64,000 bases of DNA from Segatella copri (lineage in GTDB: Bacteria > Bacteroidota > Bacteroidia > Bacteroidales > Bacteroidaceae), in the NCBI RefSeq assembly GCF_002224675.1, contig NZ_NMPZ01000007.1, positions 1 to 64,000 of the forward strand, given 5' to 3'. The notes beneath the pieces were generated by a model. It was not told the origin of the DNA, ran no database searches, and was given only the letters and a program-made list of their open reading frames with translations. This document shows positions 52,600 through 61,879 of the stretch, one piece after another; the stretch's first letter is position 1; each line of letters opens with the position of its first letter. Position numbers and translations under genes: made by a program.

Positions 52600-55146
52600 T
52601 TAAAGGTCGTCGAAGTTGACAGGCTGTTCTGTTGGCTTTGTCTTCTTCTTCTCTTTCTTTTCTTCTGTAGCTCCTGAAGCAGAAGATTCTCCTTCCGACT
52701 TGACTGCAGGAACCTCCTTGGTAATAGGATTGCCGTTTTCGTCGAGGATGATTTCCTCTGTGAATGCGGTGCTATCCACACGGGTGGTATCTACCTTTGG
52801 TTTTGGTGCATAGCTTGCGCAGATATACATATCTCGTGTAATGTCGCCATCCTGTGGCTTGTCGAACTTGGCGTGATACTGCTGGAAGGCAGGATCGCCG
52901 AATACAGACTGCATGAAGTAACCGCATATTGGCAATGCTGTTCGGGAACCCTGACCCAAGGCTCCGGTGCGGAAGTGGAGACAGCGGTATTCGCCGCCTA
53001 CCCAGGCACCAACCACCAGTTTAGGACTTACACACATGAACCAGGCATCTGAGTGGTTGTTGGTCGTACCCGTCTTTCCGCCAAATTCGGTGTCACGGTA
53101 GTTGCCTACATAGCCCCAAAGGCTCTGCGATGTACCGCCCGGCTCCTTCATACCGCCCTGCAGCAACTGCTGCATCAGGAAGGCACTCTTGTAAGGAATC
53201 ACCTGCTCTTCTGTAGAAGGACCTTCATATACCACCTTGCCGTCGTGGTCCACAATCTTGGTAACCAATACCGGGTCGTGGTGCTTACCATTGTTTGCAA
53301 TAGTACTGTAGGCACAGGCCATCTCCAGCAGGTTGACATCGCTTGAACCCAAGGCAAGGGCTGGTGTGTCATCCAGTGGACTGTTGATACCCATCTTCTG
53401 GGCGGTTTCGATGATGCGCTTGATGCCCATCTCCTGTCCCAGGCGTACTGCCACGGAGTTGATACTCTTGGCGAAGGCACTCTTCAATGGGATGCTGTCA
53501 CCCGAGAAAGAACCGTTGGCGTTGGATGGTCTCCAGATGGTCATCTCGTGCTTCTTCTTGTCATATACCTCCATCGAGATATATTCGTCGCGGCGCTTGT
53601 CGCAAGGAGTCAATCCCTGGTTCATTGCCTCTGTATAGACGAAGAGCTTGAAGGTAGAACCCGGCTGGCGCTCGGCTGTTACCTTGTCATACTTCCAGTG
53701 GTCGAAGTCGATGTCGCCCACCCATGCCTTCACGGCTCCCGTCTGTGGCTCCATAGCCACGAAAGCACTGTGCATGAAGGTAGTCATATACTTGATACTA
53801 TCTTCAGAAGTCATGTTGATAGTGATGCTTCCCTTGTCGTAATCGAATACCTTAACCGGGTGAACCCACTCCTTATAATAGTAGTTCACGGAGTCTGGAT
53901 TGTTAGGGAAACGAGCCACCAGATCCTTGTAGAATGGCTGTCGCTCGGCGATGCCCTGGATGAAGTTTGGAATCACCTGGTGGTTCTCATCCTGCCAAGG
54001 TTCCTGTCCCATCCATTTTCCCTTTCCTGCCTGTGTGCGGCGGATGCTCCAGTGGTTGTTGAAGTTCTGCTGTACCTGCTTCATCTGCTTGCGGGCAGCC
54101 TCCTCGGCATACTTCTGCATGCGGGTATCTATGGTGGTGTAGATCGTCAGACCACTGGTGTAGAGATCGTAACCTTCCTCCTTGCACCAGTCTTTCAGGT
54201 AGTTGGCTACAGCCTCACGGAAGTATTTAGCCTGTCCATCGTAGTTTTCCTCTACCTTGAAGTCGAGTTTGATAGGCTCAGCCTTCAGCTGGTTGTATTC
54301 TGCATGTGACAGATCGCCGTGTGTCACCATATTATATAATACGGTGTTGCGGCGTGCCAGACTGTTCTCCGGATTGGTACGTGGATTGTAATAGGTGGTA
54401 GCCTTCAGCATACCCACGAGTACGGCAGCCTGGTCGGTGGTCAACTCCTTAGGAGTGGTATTGAAGTAAGTCTTGGCGGCAGTCTTGATACCGTAAGAGT
54501 TACTACCGAAATCCACGGTGTTGGCATACATGGTGATGATTTCCTTCTTCGAGAAAACCGTCTCCAGCTTCACGGCGATGATCCACTCCTTGCTCTTGAT
54601 GATGAGCAGGCGGAGTACAGGCACCTTGCCGAGCAATCCCGTAGAATACTGCGAACGGACGCGGAACATATTCTTTGCCAGCTGCTGCGTGATGGTAGAA
54701 GCACCACGGCCATTGTGATGCAGGAGAGCATCCTTGGCAGCAGCGAAAACGCCGATAGGGTCGATACCGATATGCTTGTAGAAACGCTCATCCTCGGTAT
54801 CTACCAGAGCCTTGAAGAAGGCAGGGTTCACCTCGTCGTATTCTACAGGAGTACGATTCTCATTGAAATACTTACCGATGAGCTTGCCATCGGCACTATA
54901 AATCAAGGAAGCCTCGGAAGTCTGAGGATTCAGAATACCTGAAAAATAACCAGGTGACTTACCGAAAAGCCATAAGAAGTTAATATCGACAGCACCTAAA
55001 TAAAGGATAAAGGCGACAATACAACTTGCCAAGGCGACTACCGTCTTGGTGTACCACGCTCTTCCCTGATACAATGTCTTGTACCAAGGCCAAAAGGCGC
55101 AAAGCTTTTGCCATATCCAGGCAAAGATAGTCTTGACTTTGTTCAT
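52600..55146 (-). CDS. Penicillin-binding protein 1A (bifunctional transglycosylase/transpeptidase)
   Basis: This inner-membrane cell-wall synthase has ~848 residues from ATG 55146. One membrane segment lies near 35-55. The GT51 transglycosylase has DTEDERFYKHIGID and GRGASTITQQLAKNMF. The transpeptidase has the serine motif GSTFK, SINS and KTGTTNNHSDAWF. The C-terminus is Lys/Glu-rich and low complexity. The longer frame starts at 55182, but the -7 box TACCTTTG at 55172-55179 (complement) puts transcription after it, so 55146 is the start. Confidence 0.94.
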   Translation of the reverse strand: MNKVKTIFAWIWQKLCAFWPWYKTLYQGRAWYTKTVVALASCIVAFILYLGAVDINFLWLFGKSPGYFSGILNPQTSEASLIYSADGKLIGKYFNENRTPVEYDEVNPAFFKALVDTEDERFYKHIGIDPIGVFAAAKDALLHHNGRGASTITQQLAKNMFRVRSQYSTGLLGKVPVLRLLIIKSKEWIIAVKLETVFSKKEIITMYANTVDFGSNSYGIKTAAKTYFNTTPKELTTDQAAVLVGMLKATTYYNPRTNPENSLARRNTVLYNMVTHGDLSHAEYNQLKAEPIKLDFKVEENYDGQAKYFREAVANYLKDWCKEEGYDLYTSGLTIYTTIDTRMQKYAEEAARKQMKQVQQNFNNHWSIRRTQAGKGKWMGQEPWQDENHQVIPNFIQGIAERQPFYKDLVARFPNNPDSVNYYYKEWVHPVKVFDYDKGSITINMTSEDSIKYMTTFMHSAFVAMEPQTGAVKAWVGDIDFDHWKYDKVTAERQPGSTFKLFVYTEAMNQGLTPCDKRRDEYISMEVYDKKKHEMTIWRPSNANGSFSGDSIPLKSAFAKSINSVAVRLGQEMGIKRIIETAQKMGINSPLDDTPALALGSSDVNLLEMACAYSTIANNGKHHDPVLVTKIVDHDGKVVYEGPSTEEQVIPYKSAFLMQQLLQGGMKEPGGTSQSLWGYVGNYRDTEFGGKTGTTNNHSDAWFMCVSPKLVVGAWVGGEYRCLHFRTGALGQGSRTALPICGYFMQSVFGDPAFQQYHAKFDKPQDGDITRDMYICASYAPKPKVDTTRVDSTAFTEEIILDENGNPITKEVPAVKSEGESSASGATEEKKEKKKTKPTEQPVNFDDL

Positions 55147-55171
55147 AATCGTTTTTCTGTTTTTGTCGGTG

Positions 55172-55179
55172 CAAAGGTA
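55172..55179 (-). promoter_or_regulatory. -7 box for the PBP1A-helicase operon
   Basis: TACCTTTG on the minus strand, 25 bases before ATG 55146. It decides the start codon of the gene. Confidence 0.6.
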
Positions 55180-55359
55180 CAATAATAATTTGAAAAACCA
55201 TCAATCTTTGTGTTTTTATTTGTTATAAAGTCTCAATCGATGTGTATGAAATGTTACAGGAACTTTATCGGATGTTTCATTCCGGCGGAAATCTTCTGTT
55301 TTTAACTTTTTTCACCATAAAAAAACTCTTAAAATGCTTGCTGAAACAAAAAATATTAG

Positions 55360-55367
55360 TACCTTTG
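55360..55367 (+). promoter_or_regulatory. Promoter of the fucose-isomerase-like gene
   Basis: TACCTTTG preceded by TTG at 55338-55340, 19 bases upstream. Predicted leader about 60 bases. Confidence 0.65.
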
Positions 55368-55431
55368 CGCTCAGCAAAAACAAGCAAAAACAAGTAAATT
55401 ATATAAAAACTTAATATAAAACACAAGAATT

Positions 55432-56910
55432 ATGGTAAGCAACAACATTCCACAAGTAAAGCTCGGTATTATTGCCGTTAGCCGTGACTGTTTTCCAATC
55501 GCGCTTTCTACTCAGCGCCGTGAGAACATCGTAAAAGAGTACAAAGGTGAGATTTTCAACTGTCAGACTACAGTTGAGAACGAGAAAGATATGCTCAAGG
55601 CTGTGGCTGAAGTGAAGGAGCAGGGCTGCAACGCTCTGGTTGTATTCCTTGGTAACTTCGGTCCTGAGACCCCTGAGACTTTGATTGCAAAGAACTTCGA
55701 TGGTCCTGTTATGTTCGTAGCAGCTGCTGAAGGTGATGGCGACATGATCAATGGTCGTGGTGATGCATACTGCGGTATGCTCAACTGCTCTTACAACCTC
55801 GGTATGCGCCACTTGAAGGGTTATATTCCAGAGTACCCTGTTGGTACAGCAGAGGAAGTAGCTAAGATGATTGCAGACTTCGTACCGGTAGCTCGCGTCA
55901 TCATCGGTTTGAAGGGCTTGAAGATTATCACATTCGGTCCACGTCCACAGGACTTCTTCGCCTGCAACGCTCCTATCAAGGGCTTGTATGAACTGGGTGT
56001 AGAGATTGAGGAAAACTCAGAGCTCGACCTCCTCGTAGCTTATAAGGAGCACGCGAACGATCCACGTATCGACGAGGTTTGCGCTGATATGGCCAAGGAG
56101 ATGGGCGAGGGATGCTACTATCCTGACCTCAGCCGCAGAATGGCACAGTTTGAGTTGACATTGCTCGACTGGGCAGAGGCTCACAAGGGTTCTCGCCAGT
56201 ATGTAGCATTCGCCGACAAGTGCTGGCCAGCCTTCCCAAGCCAGTTCGGTTTCGAGCCTTGCTATGTTAACAGCCGTCTCGTTAGCCGCGGTATTCCTGT
56301 AGCTTGCGAGGTTGATATCTATGGTGCATTGTCTGAGTACATCGGTATGTGTGCTTCTGATGATACTGTAACATTGCTCGACATCAACAACTCTGTTCCT
56401 CAGTATATCTATGATGAGGACATCAAGGGTAAGTACGATTACAAGTTGACTGATACCTTCATGGGCTTCCACTGCGGTAACACTCCACAGTGCAAGATGT
56501 GCTCTAGCCGTAAGATCAAGTATCAGTTGATCCAGAACCGTTTGTTGGAGAATGGTGGTACACCAGACTTCACCCGTGGTACTTTGGAGGGTGACATCGC
56601 TGCATCTGACATCACATTCTATCGTCTGCAGTGCGATTCAGAGGGTAACCTCCGTTCTTACATCGCAGAGGGTGAGGTTCTCGATGTTCCTACACGTTCA
56701 TTCGGTGGTATCGGTATCTTCGCCATCAATGAGATGGGCCGCTTCTATCGCCACGTCTTGGTTCAGAAGGGCTATCCACACCACGGTGCCGTAGCTTTCT
56801 CTCACGTAGGCAAGACCCTGTTCGAGGTATTCAAGTATCTTGGCATCAAGGATATCGCTTACAACCAGCCAGCTAGCCTGCCTTATCCAACCGAGAATCC
56901 TTGGAAGTAA
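55432..56910 (+). CDS. L-fucose/L-arabinose isomerase-family protein
   Basis: This 492-residue cytosolic enzyme is expected to interconvert an aldose and a ketose (L-fucose to L-fuculose or similar). It belongs to the FucI/AraA-type fold: GCNALVVFLGNFGPETPETL and FVAAAEGDGDMINGRGDAYC in the N-terminal part, and FMGFHCGNTPQCKMCSS and GGIGIFAINEMGRFYRHVLV in the C-terminal part. It is shorter than E. coli FucI (about 590). No fuculose kinase or aldolase is adjacent. The substrate is inferred partly from the nearby GH95 fucosidase. Confidence 0.83.
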   Translation: MVSNNIPQVKLGIIAVSRDCFPIALSTQRRENIVKEYKGEIFNCQTTVENEKDMLKAVAEVKEQGCNALVVFLGNFGPETPETLIAKNFDGPVMFVAAAEGDGDMINGRGDAYCGMLNCSYNLGMRHLKGYIPEYPVGTAEEVAKMIADFVPVARVIIGLKGLKIITFGPRPQDFFACNAPIKGLYELGVEIEENSELDLLVAYKEHANDPRIDEVCADMAKEMGEGCYYPDLSRRMAQFELTLLDWAEAHKGSRQYVAFADKCWPAFPSQFGFEPCYVNSRLVSRGIPVACEVDIYGALSEYIGMCASDDTVTLLDINNSVPQYIYDEDIKGKYDYKLTDTFMGFHCGNTPQCKMCSSRKIKYQLIQNRLLENGGTPDFTRGTLEGDIAASDITFYRLQCDSEGNLRSYIAEGEVLDVPTRSFGGIGIFAINEMGRFYRHVLVQKGYPHHGAVAFSHVGKTLFEVFKYLGIKDIAYNQPASLPYPTENPWK

Positions 56911-56917
56911 AAATATG

Positions 56918-56962
56918 AAGGGCAAAAGCTTTGAATTTAGAAAGCTTTTGCCCTTTCTTCTT
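56918..56962 (+). terminator. Terminator after the fucose-isomerase-like gene
   Basis: AAGGGCAAAAGCTTT and AAAGCTTTTGCCCTT form a perfect 15-bp stem (56918-56955), then TCTTCTTTT. Confidence 0.9.
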
Positions 56963-57016
56963 TTATTAAAAAATAAAATATTCCCTGCAATTCTTGGCAA
57001 TCTCCGAAATATATGC

Positions 57017-57024
57017 TAAGTTTG
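57017..57024 (+). promoter_or_regulatory. Promoter box four bases before the GNAT start
   Basis: TAAGTTTG fits TAnnTTTG, with TTG at 56994-56996, 20 bases upstream. Transcription would start at or within a few bases of ATG 57029. Confidence 0.6.
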
Positions 57025-57028
57025 CACC

Positions 57029-57463
57029 ATGAAAGAACCTAGATTGATAGAATTAACAGAATTGAAGCCAGGTTATTTGGCAAGTATCAATAACCTATTG
57101 TCGCAGTTGAGTGATAGCGTACATACTATCACCGAGGAAGAATTGAACTCTTTGCTCTCCTCATCCCAAAGTCATCTCTATGTCTTGGAATCCGATGGAC
57201 AATTCATCGGTATGACCACCCTCTGCCTTTATCAATGCCCTACCGGATGGAAGGCATGGATAGAAGATGTGGTGGTGGATAGAAACTTTCGCGGCAAGGG
57301 ATATGGCAAGCTGATGATTCTGCAGGTGATGGAACTGTGCAGGAAGAGGGGAGAGGTAACGCTGATGCTCACCTCGCGCCCATCCCGTGTCGTTGCCAAC
57401 CAGCTCTATCAGAGCCTGGGCTTTGAAAAGAGAGAAACCAACGTCTATAAAATGAAATTCTAA
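57029..57463 (+). CDS. GNAT-family N-acetyltransferase
   Basis: This 144-residue cytosolic acetyltransferase has the acetyl-CoA binding motif VVVDRNFRGKGYGKLMIL (R/QxxGxG/A) near residues 89-106, followed by VANQLYQSLGFEKRETNVYK. The acceptor is unknown. The promoter box lies so close to the start that the mRNA may be leaderless. It is a single gene between two terminators. Confidence 0.92.
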   Translation: MKEPRLIELTELKPGYLASINNLLSQLSDSVHTITEEELNSLLSSSQSHLYVLESDGQFIGMTTLCLYQCPTGWKAWIEDVVVDRNFRGKGYGKLMILQVMELCRKRGEVTLMLTSRPSRVVANQLYQSLGFEKRETNVYKMKF

Positions 57464-57477
57464 AATATCAGAAAGTT

Positions 57478-57509
57478 CCCTCACAGACCTCTATCTGTGA
57501 GGGATTTTT
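57478..57509 (+). terminator. Terminator after the GNAT gene
   Basis: CCCTCACAGA and TCTGTGAGGG (57478-57503) pair perfectly, followed by ATTTTTG. Confidence 0.9.
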
Positions 57510-57596
57510 GTTTCCAGAACCTCCGCCGCTAAAAGAAACGGCAATTTTGAACATTTTGTGATATTTTGTGAATAGTGATAATCGACAGAAAAGCAG

Positions 57597-57604
57597 TATC
57601 TTTG
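57597..57604 (+). promoter_or_regulatory. -7 box for the tripartite efflux operon
   Basis: TATCTTTG, 46 bases before ATG 57650. It rules out the longer frame starting at 57575. Confidence 0.6.
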
Positions 57605-57649
57605 CACCAGACATCAATCATATTGTATATCATAAGAAACATATTAAAA

Positions 57650-58975
57650 ATGAACAAGAAAAAGATATTGTGTTTTTGTCTGGCTCTCGGAGCTTTTTCT
57701 GCAATGATGGCGCAGGAAACTCTGTCGCTGAGCCAGTGTCTGCAGATGGCGGTGGAGAATAACCTGTCGCTGCAGAAAAGCAGGAATGAGATTGCAAAGG
57801 GAAAGTATTCCATCAGCGAGAACCAGGCGAAGCTGTTGCCGCAGATTAATGCCGTGGCACAGTTGAACGATAACTTCACCCCTCCCGTTTCCGTGACGGA
57901 TGGTTCTGCCTACGGCAAACCTTACAATGTAACCAAAACCCTGCAGTATAATGCTTCGGTAGGCTTGCAGCTCCAGATGCCACTCTACAACCAGATGGTG
58001 AATACTGCCATCGATATTGCCAAGATAGCAGACCATCTCAACCAGCTCTCTTACGAGAAGGCACGTGAAGATCTCATCGTGCAGACTGCCAAGATGTATT
58101 ACATGGCGCAGAATACGGCTGAGCAGATTCGACTGGTGAACGACAACATCAAGCGCCTGGAAGAACTCTATGGCATCACCCAGGCTTTCTACGATAACCA
58201 GATGACTCTGGAGGTGGATGTGAAGCGTGTGAAACTCAACATCGAGAATCTCACCGTACAGCGTGATAACGCCATTGCCATGCTCGATCAGCAATATACC
58301 ATGCTCAAGTATGTGATAGATTATCCTGCAGAAAAGCAAATCAAGGTAAGTGATGTGAATCCGGGAGAGATAGAGACCGTGAAAGCCAACGGACTGAATA
58401 CGGGACTCTACGAACTCCAGCTTCTGGAGAAGAGAAAGGAACTTGCCCAGAAGCAGACAAAGCTCGCCAAGGACGGTTATCTGCCATCGGTGAGCCTTAC
58501 CGGAAGCCTGATGTATTCTGCCTTTACCGATAAGATTGAACATTGGATTCATTCGGGCGAATCAAACCACTGGTATGGTTCCAACGGCATCGGCATCCAG
58601 CTGAGAGTGCCAGTCTTTGATGGTTTCGAGAAGCGTTCCAAGATAAGACGTGCCAAGGTGGAGGAGGAGAATGCCCGCATCGGATACGAGGATGCGCTGA
58701 AGGGCATGCAGGCAAACTATATGAACGCCGTGAGCGAGGTGAACAACAGTCAGCGCAACTACAAGAAGCAGTTTGATAATTACACCCTGGCGCAGGATGT
58801 ATATAGCGTAACTGCCGACCAATATAAGGAAGGTGTAGGAACGATGACCGCCGTTCTCCAGGATGAGATGCGCATGAGCGAAGCCATGAACAATTATCTC
58901 ACCGCCTACTATAAATATAAGGTGGCGAATCTCTCGCTCCTGAAACTCACCGGACAGTTGGATCAGGTAAAATAG
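57650..58975 (+). CDS. TolC-family outer membrane efflux protein
   Basis: From ATG 57650 the protein has 441 residues, with a signal peptide (KKILCFCLALGAFSAMMAQE). It has the two-fold TolC repeat pattern, for example LSLSQCLQMAVENNLSLQKS, and helical periodicity throughout. It forms the outer membrane channel of a tripartite pump. HlyD and MFS genes follow on the same strand (39- and 22-bp gaps), as in emrAB-tolC operons. Confidence 0.93.
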   Translation: MNKKKILCFCLALGAFSAMMAQETLSLSQCLQMAVENNLSLQKSRNEIAKGKYSISENQAKLLPQINAVAQLNDNFTPPVSVTDGSAYGKPYNVTKTLQYNASVGLQLQMPLYNQMVNTAIDIAKIADHLNQLSYEKAREDLIVQTAKMYYMAQNTAEQIRLVNDNIKRLEELYGITQAFYDNQMTLEVDVKRVKLNIENLTVQRDNAIAMLDQQYTMLKYVIDYPAEKQIKVSDVNPGEIETVKANGLNTGLYELQLLEKRKELAQKQTKLAKDGYLPSVSLTGSLMYSAFTDKIEHWIHSGESNHWYGSNGIGIQLRVPVFDGFEKRSKIRRAKVEEENARIGYEDALKGMQANYMNAVSEVNNSQRNYKKQFDNYTLAQDVYSVTADQYKEGVGTMTAVLQDEMRMSEAMNNYLTAYYKYKVANLSLLKLTGQLDQVK

Positions 58976-59014
58976 CAAAGGAATCATTAAGAAATAATCA
59001 ATCAGAATATAACA

Positions 59015-60148
59015 ATGGAACAGAACGAAAACAACAAGATAGAAACCGCTCGTGAGGATAATGCTGCAACCATTCAGACTTCTCACGAAGAAATGCAGAA
59101 GAAATTGAAGAAGCAGCGTATCCGTCAGATCATCGCCAGTCTTATCGGCGTAGCCATTCTCGCCTTCGGACTCTGGAAGATCGTCTGCCTCTTCCTGGAT
59201 TATAATGCCCATGAAACCAGCAATGATGCGCAGATAGAGCAGTATATCTCCCCAGTAAACCTGCGTGCATCGGGCTATGTAGCCAAGGTTTGCTTCAAAG
59301 AGCACGAGGAGGTGCACAAGGGTGATACGCTCCTGGTTCTTGACGACCGTGAGTATCGCATCCGACTGATGGAGGCTGAGGCGGCACTGAAGGATGCCAA
59401 GGCGGGTGCCAACGTCATCGATGCTACCCAGCAGACCACCCAGACTTCGGCTTCCGTCTATTCGGCATCTATCGATGAGATAGAGGTGCGCCTTGCCAAA
59501 CTTGCCAAAGACTGCGAGCGCTATCGCAACCTGGTAGAGAAGAAGGCGGCTACACCTATCCAGCTGGAGCAGCTGGAAGTGGAATATGCGGCTACCAAGA
59601 AGAAACTGGAGTCGGTAAAGCGACAGCAGGCTGCTGCCTATAAGGGCGTGAACGAGGTGGTTACCCGCAAGCAGAATGTGGCTGCTGCCATCCAACGGGC
59701 TGAGGCTGCGGTGGAGATGGCGAAGCTGAACCTCTCTTATTGTGTGGTTGTTGCACCATGCGATGGTAAGTTGGGTCGCCGCACCCTGGAAGAGGGACAG
59801 ATGGTAAGCGCCGGAACCACCATCACCTATATCCTTCCTAATGCCCAAAAGTGGGTCATCGCCAACTATAAGGAAACTCAGGTAGAGAATCTCTATGTGG
59901 GGCAGAAGGTACGCATGACGGTGGATGCCATCAGCAACAAGGAGTTTGAGGGCACCGTTACCGCTATCTCCGGTGCTACCGGTTCCAAGTATTCTCTTGT
60001 TCCTACCGATAACTCAGCCGGTAATTTCGTGAAGATTCAGCAGCGTGTGCCTGTAAGAATCGACTTCACTAACCTCAGCAAGGAAGACAATGCCCGCCTG
60101 GCAGCAGGTATGATGGTGATTGTGAAGGCTGAGAGAAATAAAAAGTAG
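59015..60148 (+). CDS. HlyD/EmrA-family membrane fusion protein
   Basis: This 377-residue periplasmic adaptor has one N-terminal membrane segment (ASLIGVAILAFGLWKIVCLF, ~residues 41-60). A lipoyl-like half (NLRASGYVAKVCFKEHEEV) and a coiled-coil hairpin (~120-230) are followed by the second lipoyl half (CVVVAPCDGKLGRRTLEEGQ). It bridges the MFS pump downstream and the TolC channel upstream. The transported substrate is unknown. Confidence 0.92.
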   Translation: MEQNENNKIETAREDNAATIQTSHEEMQKKLKKQRIRQIIASLIGVAILAFGLWKIVCLFLDYNAHETSNDAQIEQYISPVNLRASGYVAKVCFKEHEEVHKGDTLLVLDDREYRIRLMEAEAALKDAKAGANVIDATQQTTQTSASVYSASIDEIEVRLAKLAKDCERYRNLVEKKAATPIQLEQLEVEYAATKKKLESVKRQQAAAYKGVNEVVTRKQNVAAAIQRAEAAVEMAKLNLSYCVVVAPCDGKLGRRTLEEGQMVSAGTTITYILPNAQKWVIANYKETQVENLYVGQKVRMTVDAISNKEFEGTVTAISGATGSKYSLVPTDNSAGNFVKIQQRVPVRIDFTNLSKEDNARLAAGMMVIVKAERNKK

Positions 60149-60170
60149 CTAGAAGGAAATGAAGTAATAT

Positions 60171-61865
60171 ATGGAAGAAGAATATAAGAATTATCCGTTC
60201 TATGACTGGGTGCCGAAACCGCTGGGCATCATCTTCATGATCATCCTCTTCGTGCCGATGATTACGATGAGTGGTGTCTATTCCGCCAACAGTGGAGAGA
60301 TGATGAGCGGACTGGGCATCCAGTCGGAATACATCGCCTTTGCGGGCTTCTGTACGTCGATAGGAATGGCGGCTTTCTCGCCGTTCTTCTACGAACTGGT
60401 GTGCATCCGGAGAGAGAAGATGATGTGTATCGTGGGATTCTCCATACTCTTTTTGCTCAGTTTTGTCTGCGCCCAGACCGATTCGCTGTTCATCCTCGGC
60501 TTGTGCAGTCTGCTGATGGGCTTTGTTCGCCAGACGCTTCTGATGGCGCATCTCTTTGTACTCATCCGGTATGGTTTCGGCATCGAGGCAACGAAGAATA
60601 TCACGCCGGGTTGCGAGCCTACCACCGAGGAGGCTTGGGATGCGGTGGATTCAGAAAAAATGGTGTCCCAGCCGGTTATCTATCTTTTCTTCATGATCAT
60701 CGGACAGTTGGGTACCTGGCTCACGGCTTGGCTTGCCTATGCTTACGAGTGGCAGTATGTGTATCATTTCATGATGGCATTCATGCTGGCGGGCATCATC
60801 ATCGTGTTCTTCACCATGCCTTATCATAAGTATCCGATGCCGAAGTTCCCGATTACGATGTCGAAGTTTGGCAATGTCACGGTGTTCAGCATCATGCTCT
60901 GCTCGTTTGCCTATGTAATGGTGTTCGGCAAGACGCTGGACTGGTTTGATGATCCTACCATCCGTTATTCTACGGTGGTTTGTCTCATCTTCACCGCCCT
61001 GTTTATCTATCTGGAGAAGACCCGCCGCTCACCTTATTTTATCATGGAGGTGTTCCAGCTCAGGGTTATCAATTACGGCATCATGCTGTTCTTCCTCCTG
61101 ATGGTCTGCAACTCCAGTGCCATGTTTGTGAATGTATTCACCAATGTGGGAATGAAGATAGACAACTGGCAGAATGCCACCCTGGGCAACTGGGTGATGG
61201 TGGGATATACCGTGGGCTTGATTTTCGCGGTCATCGCCAGAGCCAAGAATGTTCATCTGAAGTGGATGTACTGTATGGGCTTCCTCTTTATCGGAGGCTA
61301 CGCCCTCTTTATGTACTTCGAGGTACAGAACGACGGCATGTATGATCGTATGAAATGGCCTATCATCATCCGTTCCACGGGAATGATGCTGCTCTATTCG
61401 CTCATCTCCACGATAGCCAATCAGCGCATGCCTTACCGCTTCATGTCCACCTGGGTCTGCATCATGCTCACCGTTCGTATGGTCATCGCCCCATGCATCG
61501 GTTCGGCGCTCTACACCAATGTGCTTCAGCATCGCCAGCAGTATTACGTAACCCGCTTTGCACAGGATTACGACCGCACCAGCTTGGAGACGGCAAAGAC
61601 CTATGACCAGACGGTAAGAGGCATGCAGTATCAGGGCAAGACGGAGACCGAGGCGCAGAACATGGCTGCCATGAGTGTGAAGGGAAAGGTACAGGTTCAG
61701 GCTACGCTGGTATCCATCAAGGAGATGGCAGGCTGGACCTTCTATGGCTGTCTGGTATGTGCCGGACTGATGCTCGTGATACCTTGGCGCAAGCGCAACA
61801 TCAAGGAGCTGACCCGTGAGTATCTGCTGAAGAATGTGAATGTGAAAAACCTGGGAAGAAGATAA
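60171..61865 (+). CDS. MFS transporter of a tripartite efflux system (EmrB-like position)
   Basis: This inner-membrane protein has 564 residues and about 14 hydrophobic segments, consistent with a DHA2-type MFS pump. There is a short cytosolic start (MEEEYKNYPFYDWVPKPLG) and a periplasmic-looking loop near 455-510. It ends 15 bp from the convergent MFS gene on the minus strand. The sequence differs from classic EmrB, so the assignment rests on topology and operon position. Confidence 0.87.
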   Translation: MEEEYKNYPFYDWVPKPLGIIFMIILFVPMITMSGVYSANSGEMMSGLGIQSEYIAFAGFCTSIGMAAFSPFFYELVCIRREKMMCIVGFSILFLLSFVCAQTDSLFILGLCSLLMGFVRQTLLMAHLFVLIRYGFGIEATKNITPGCEPTTEEAWDAVDSEKMVSQPVIYLFFMIIGQLGTWLTAWLAYAYEWQYVYHFMMAFMLAGIIIVFFTMPYHKYPMPKFPITMSKFGNVTVFSIMLCSFAYVMVFGKTLDWFDDPTIRYSTVVCLIFTALFIYLEKTRRSPYFIMEVFQLRVINYGIMLFFLLMVCNSSAMFVNVFTNVGMKIDNWQNATLGNWVMVGYTVGLIFAVIARAKNVHLKWMYCMGFLFIGGYALFMYFEVQNDGMYDRMKWPIIIRSTGMMLLYSLISTIANQRMPYRFMSTWVCIMLTVRMVIAPCIGSALYTNVLQHRQQYYVTRFAQDYDRTSLETAKTYDQTVRGMQYQGKTETEAQNMAAMSVKGKVQVQATLVSIKEMAGWTFYGCLVCAGLMLVIPWRKRNIKELTREYLLKNVNVKNLGRR

Positions 61866-61879
61866 AGGCAAGAAAGCCA

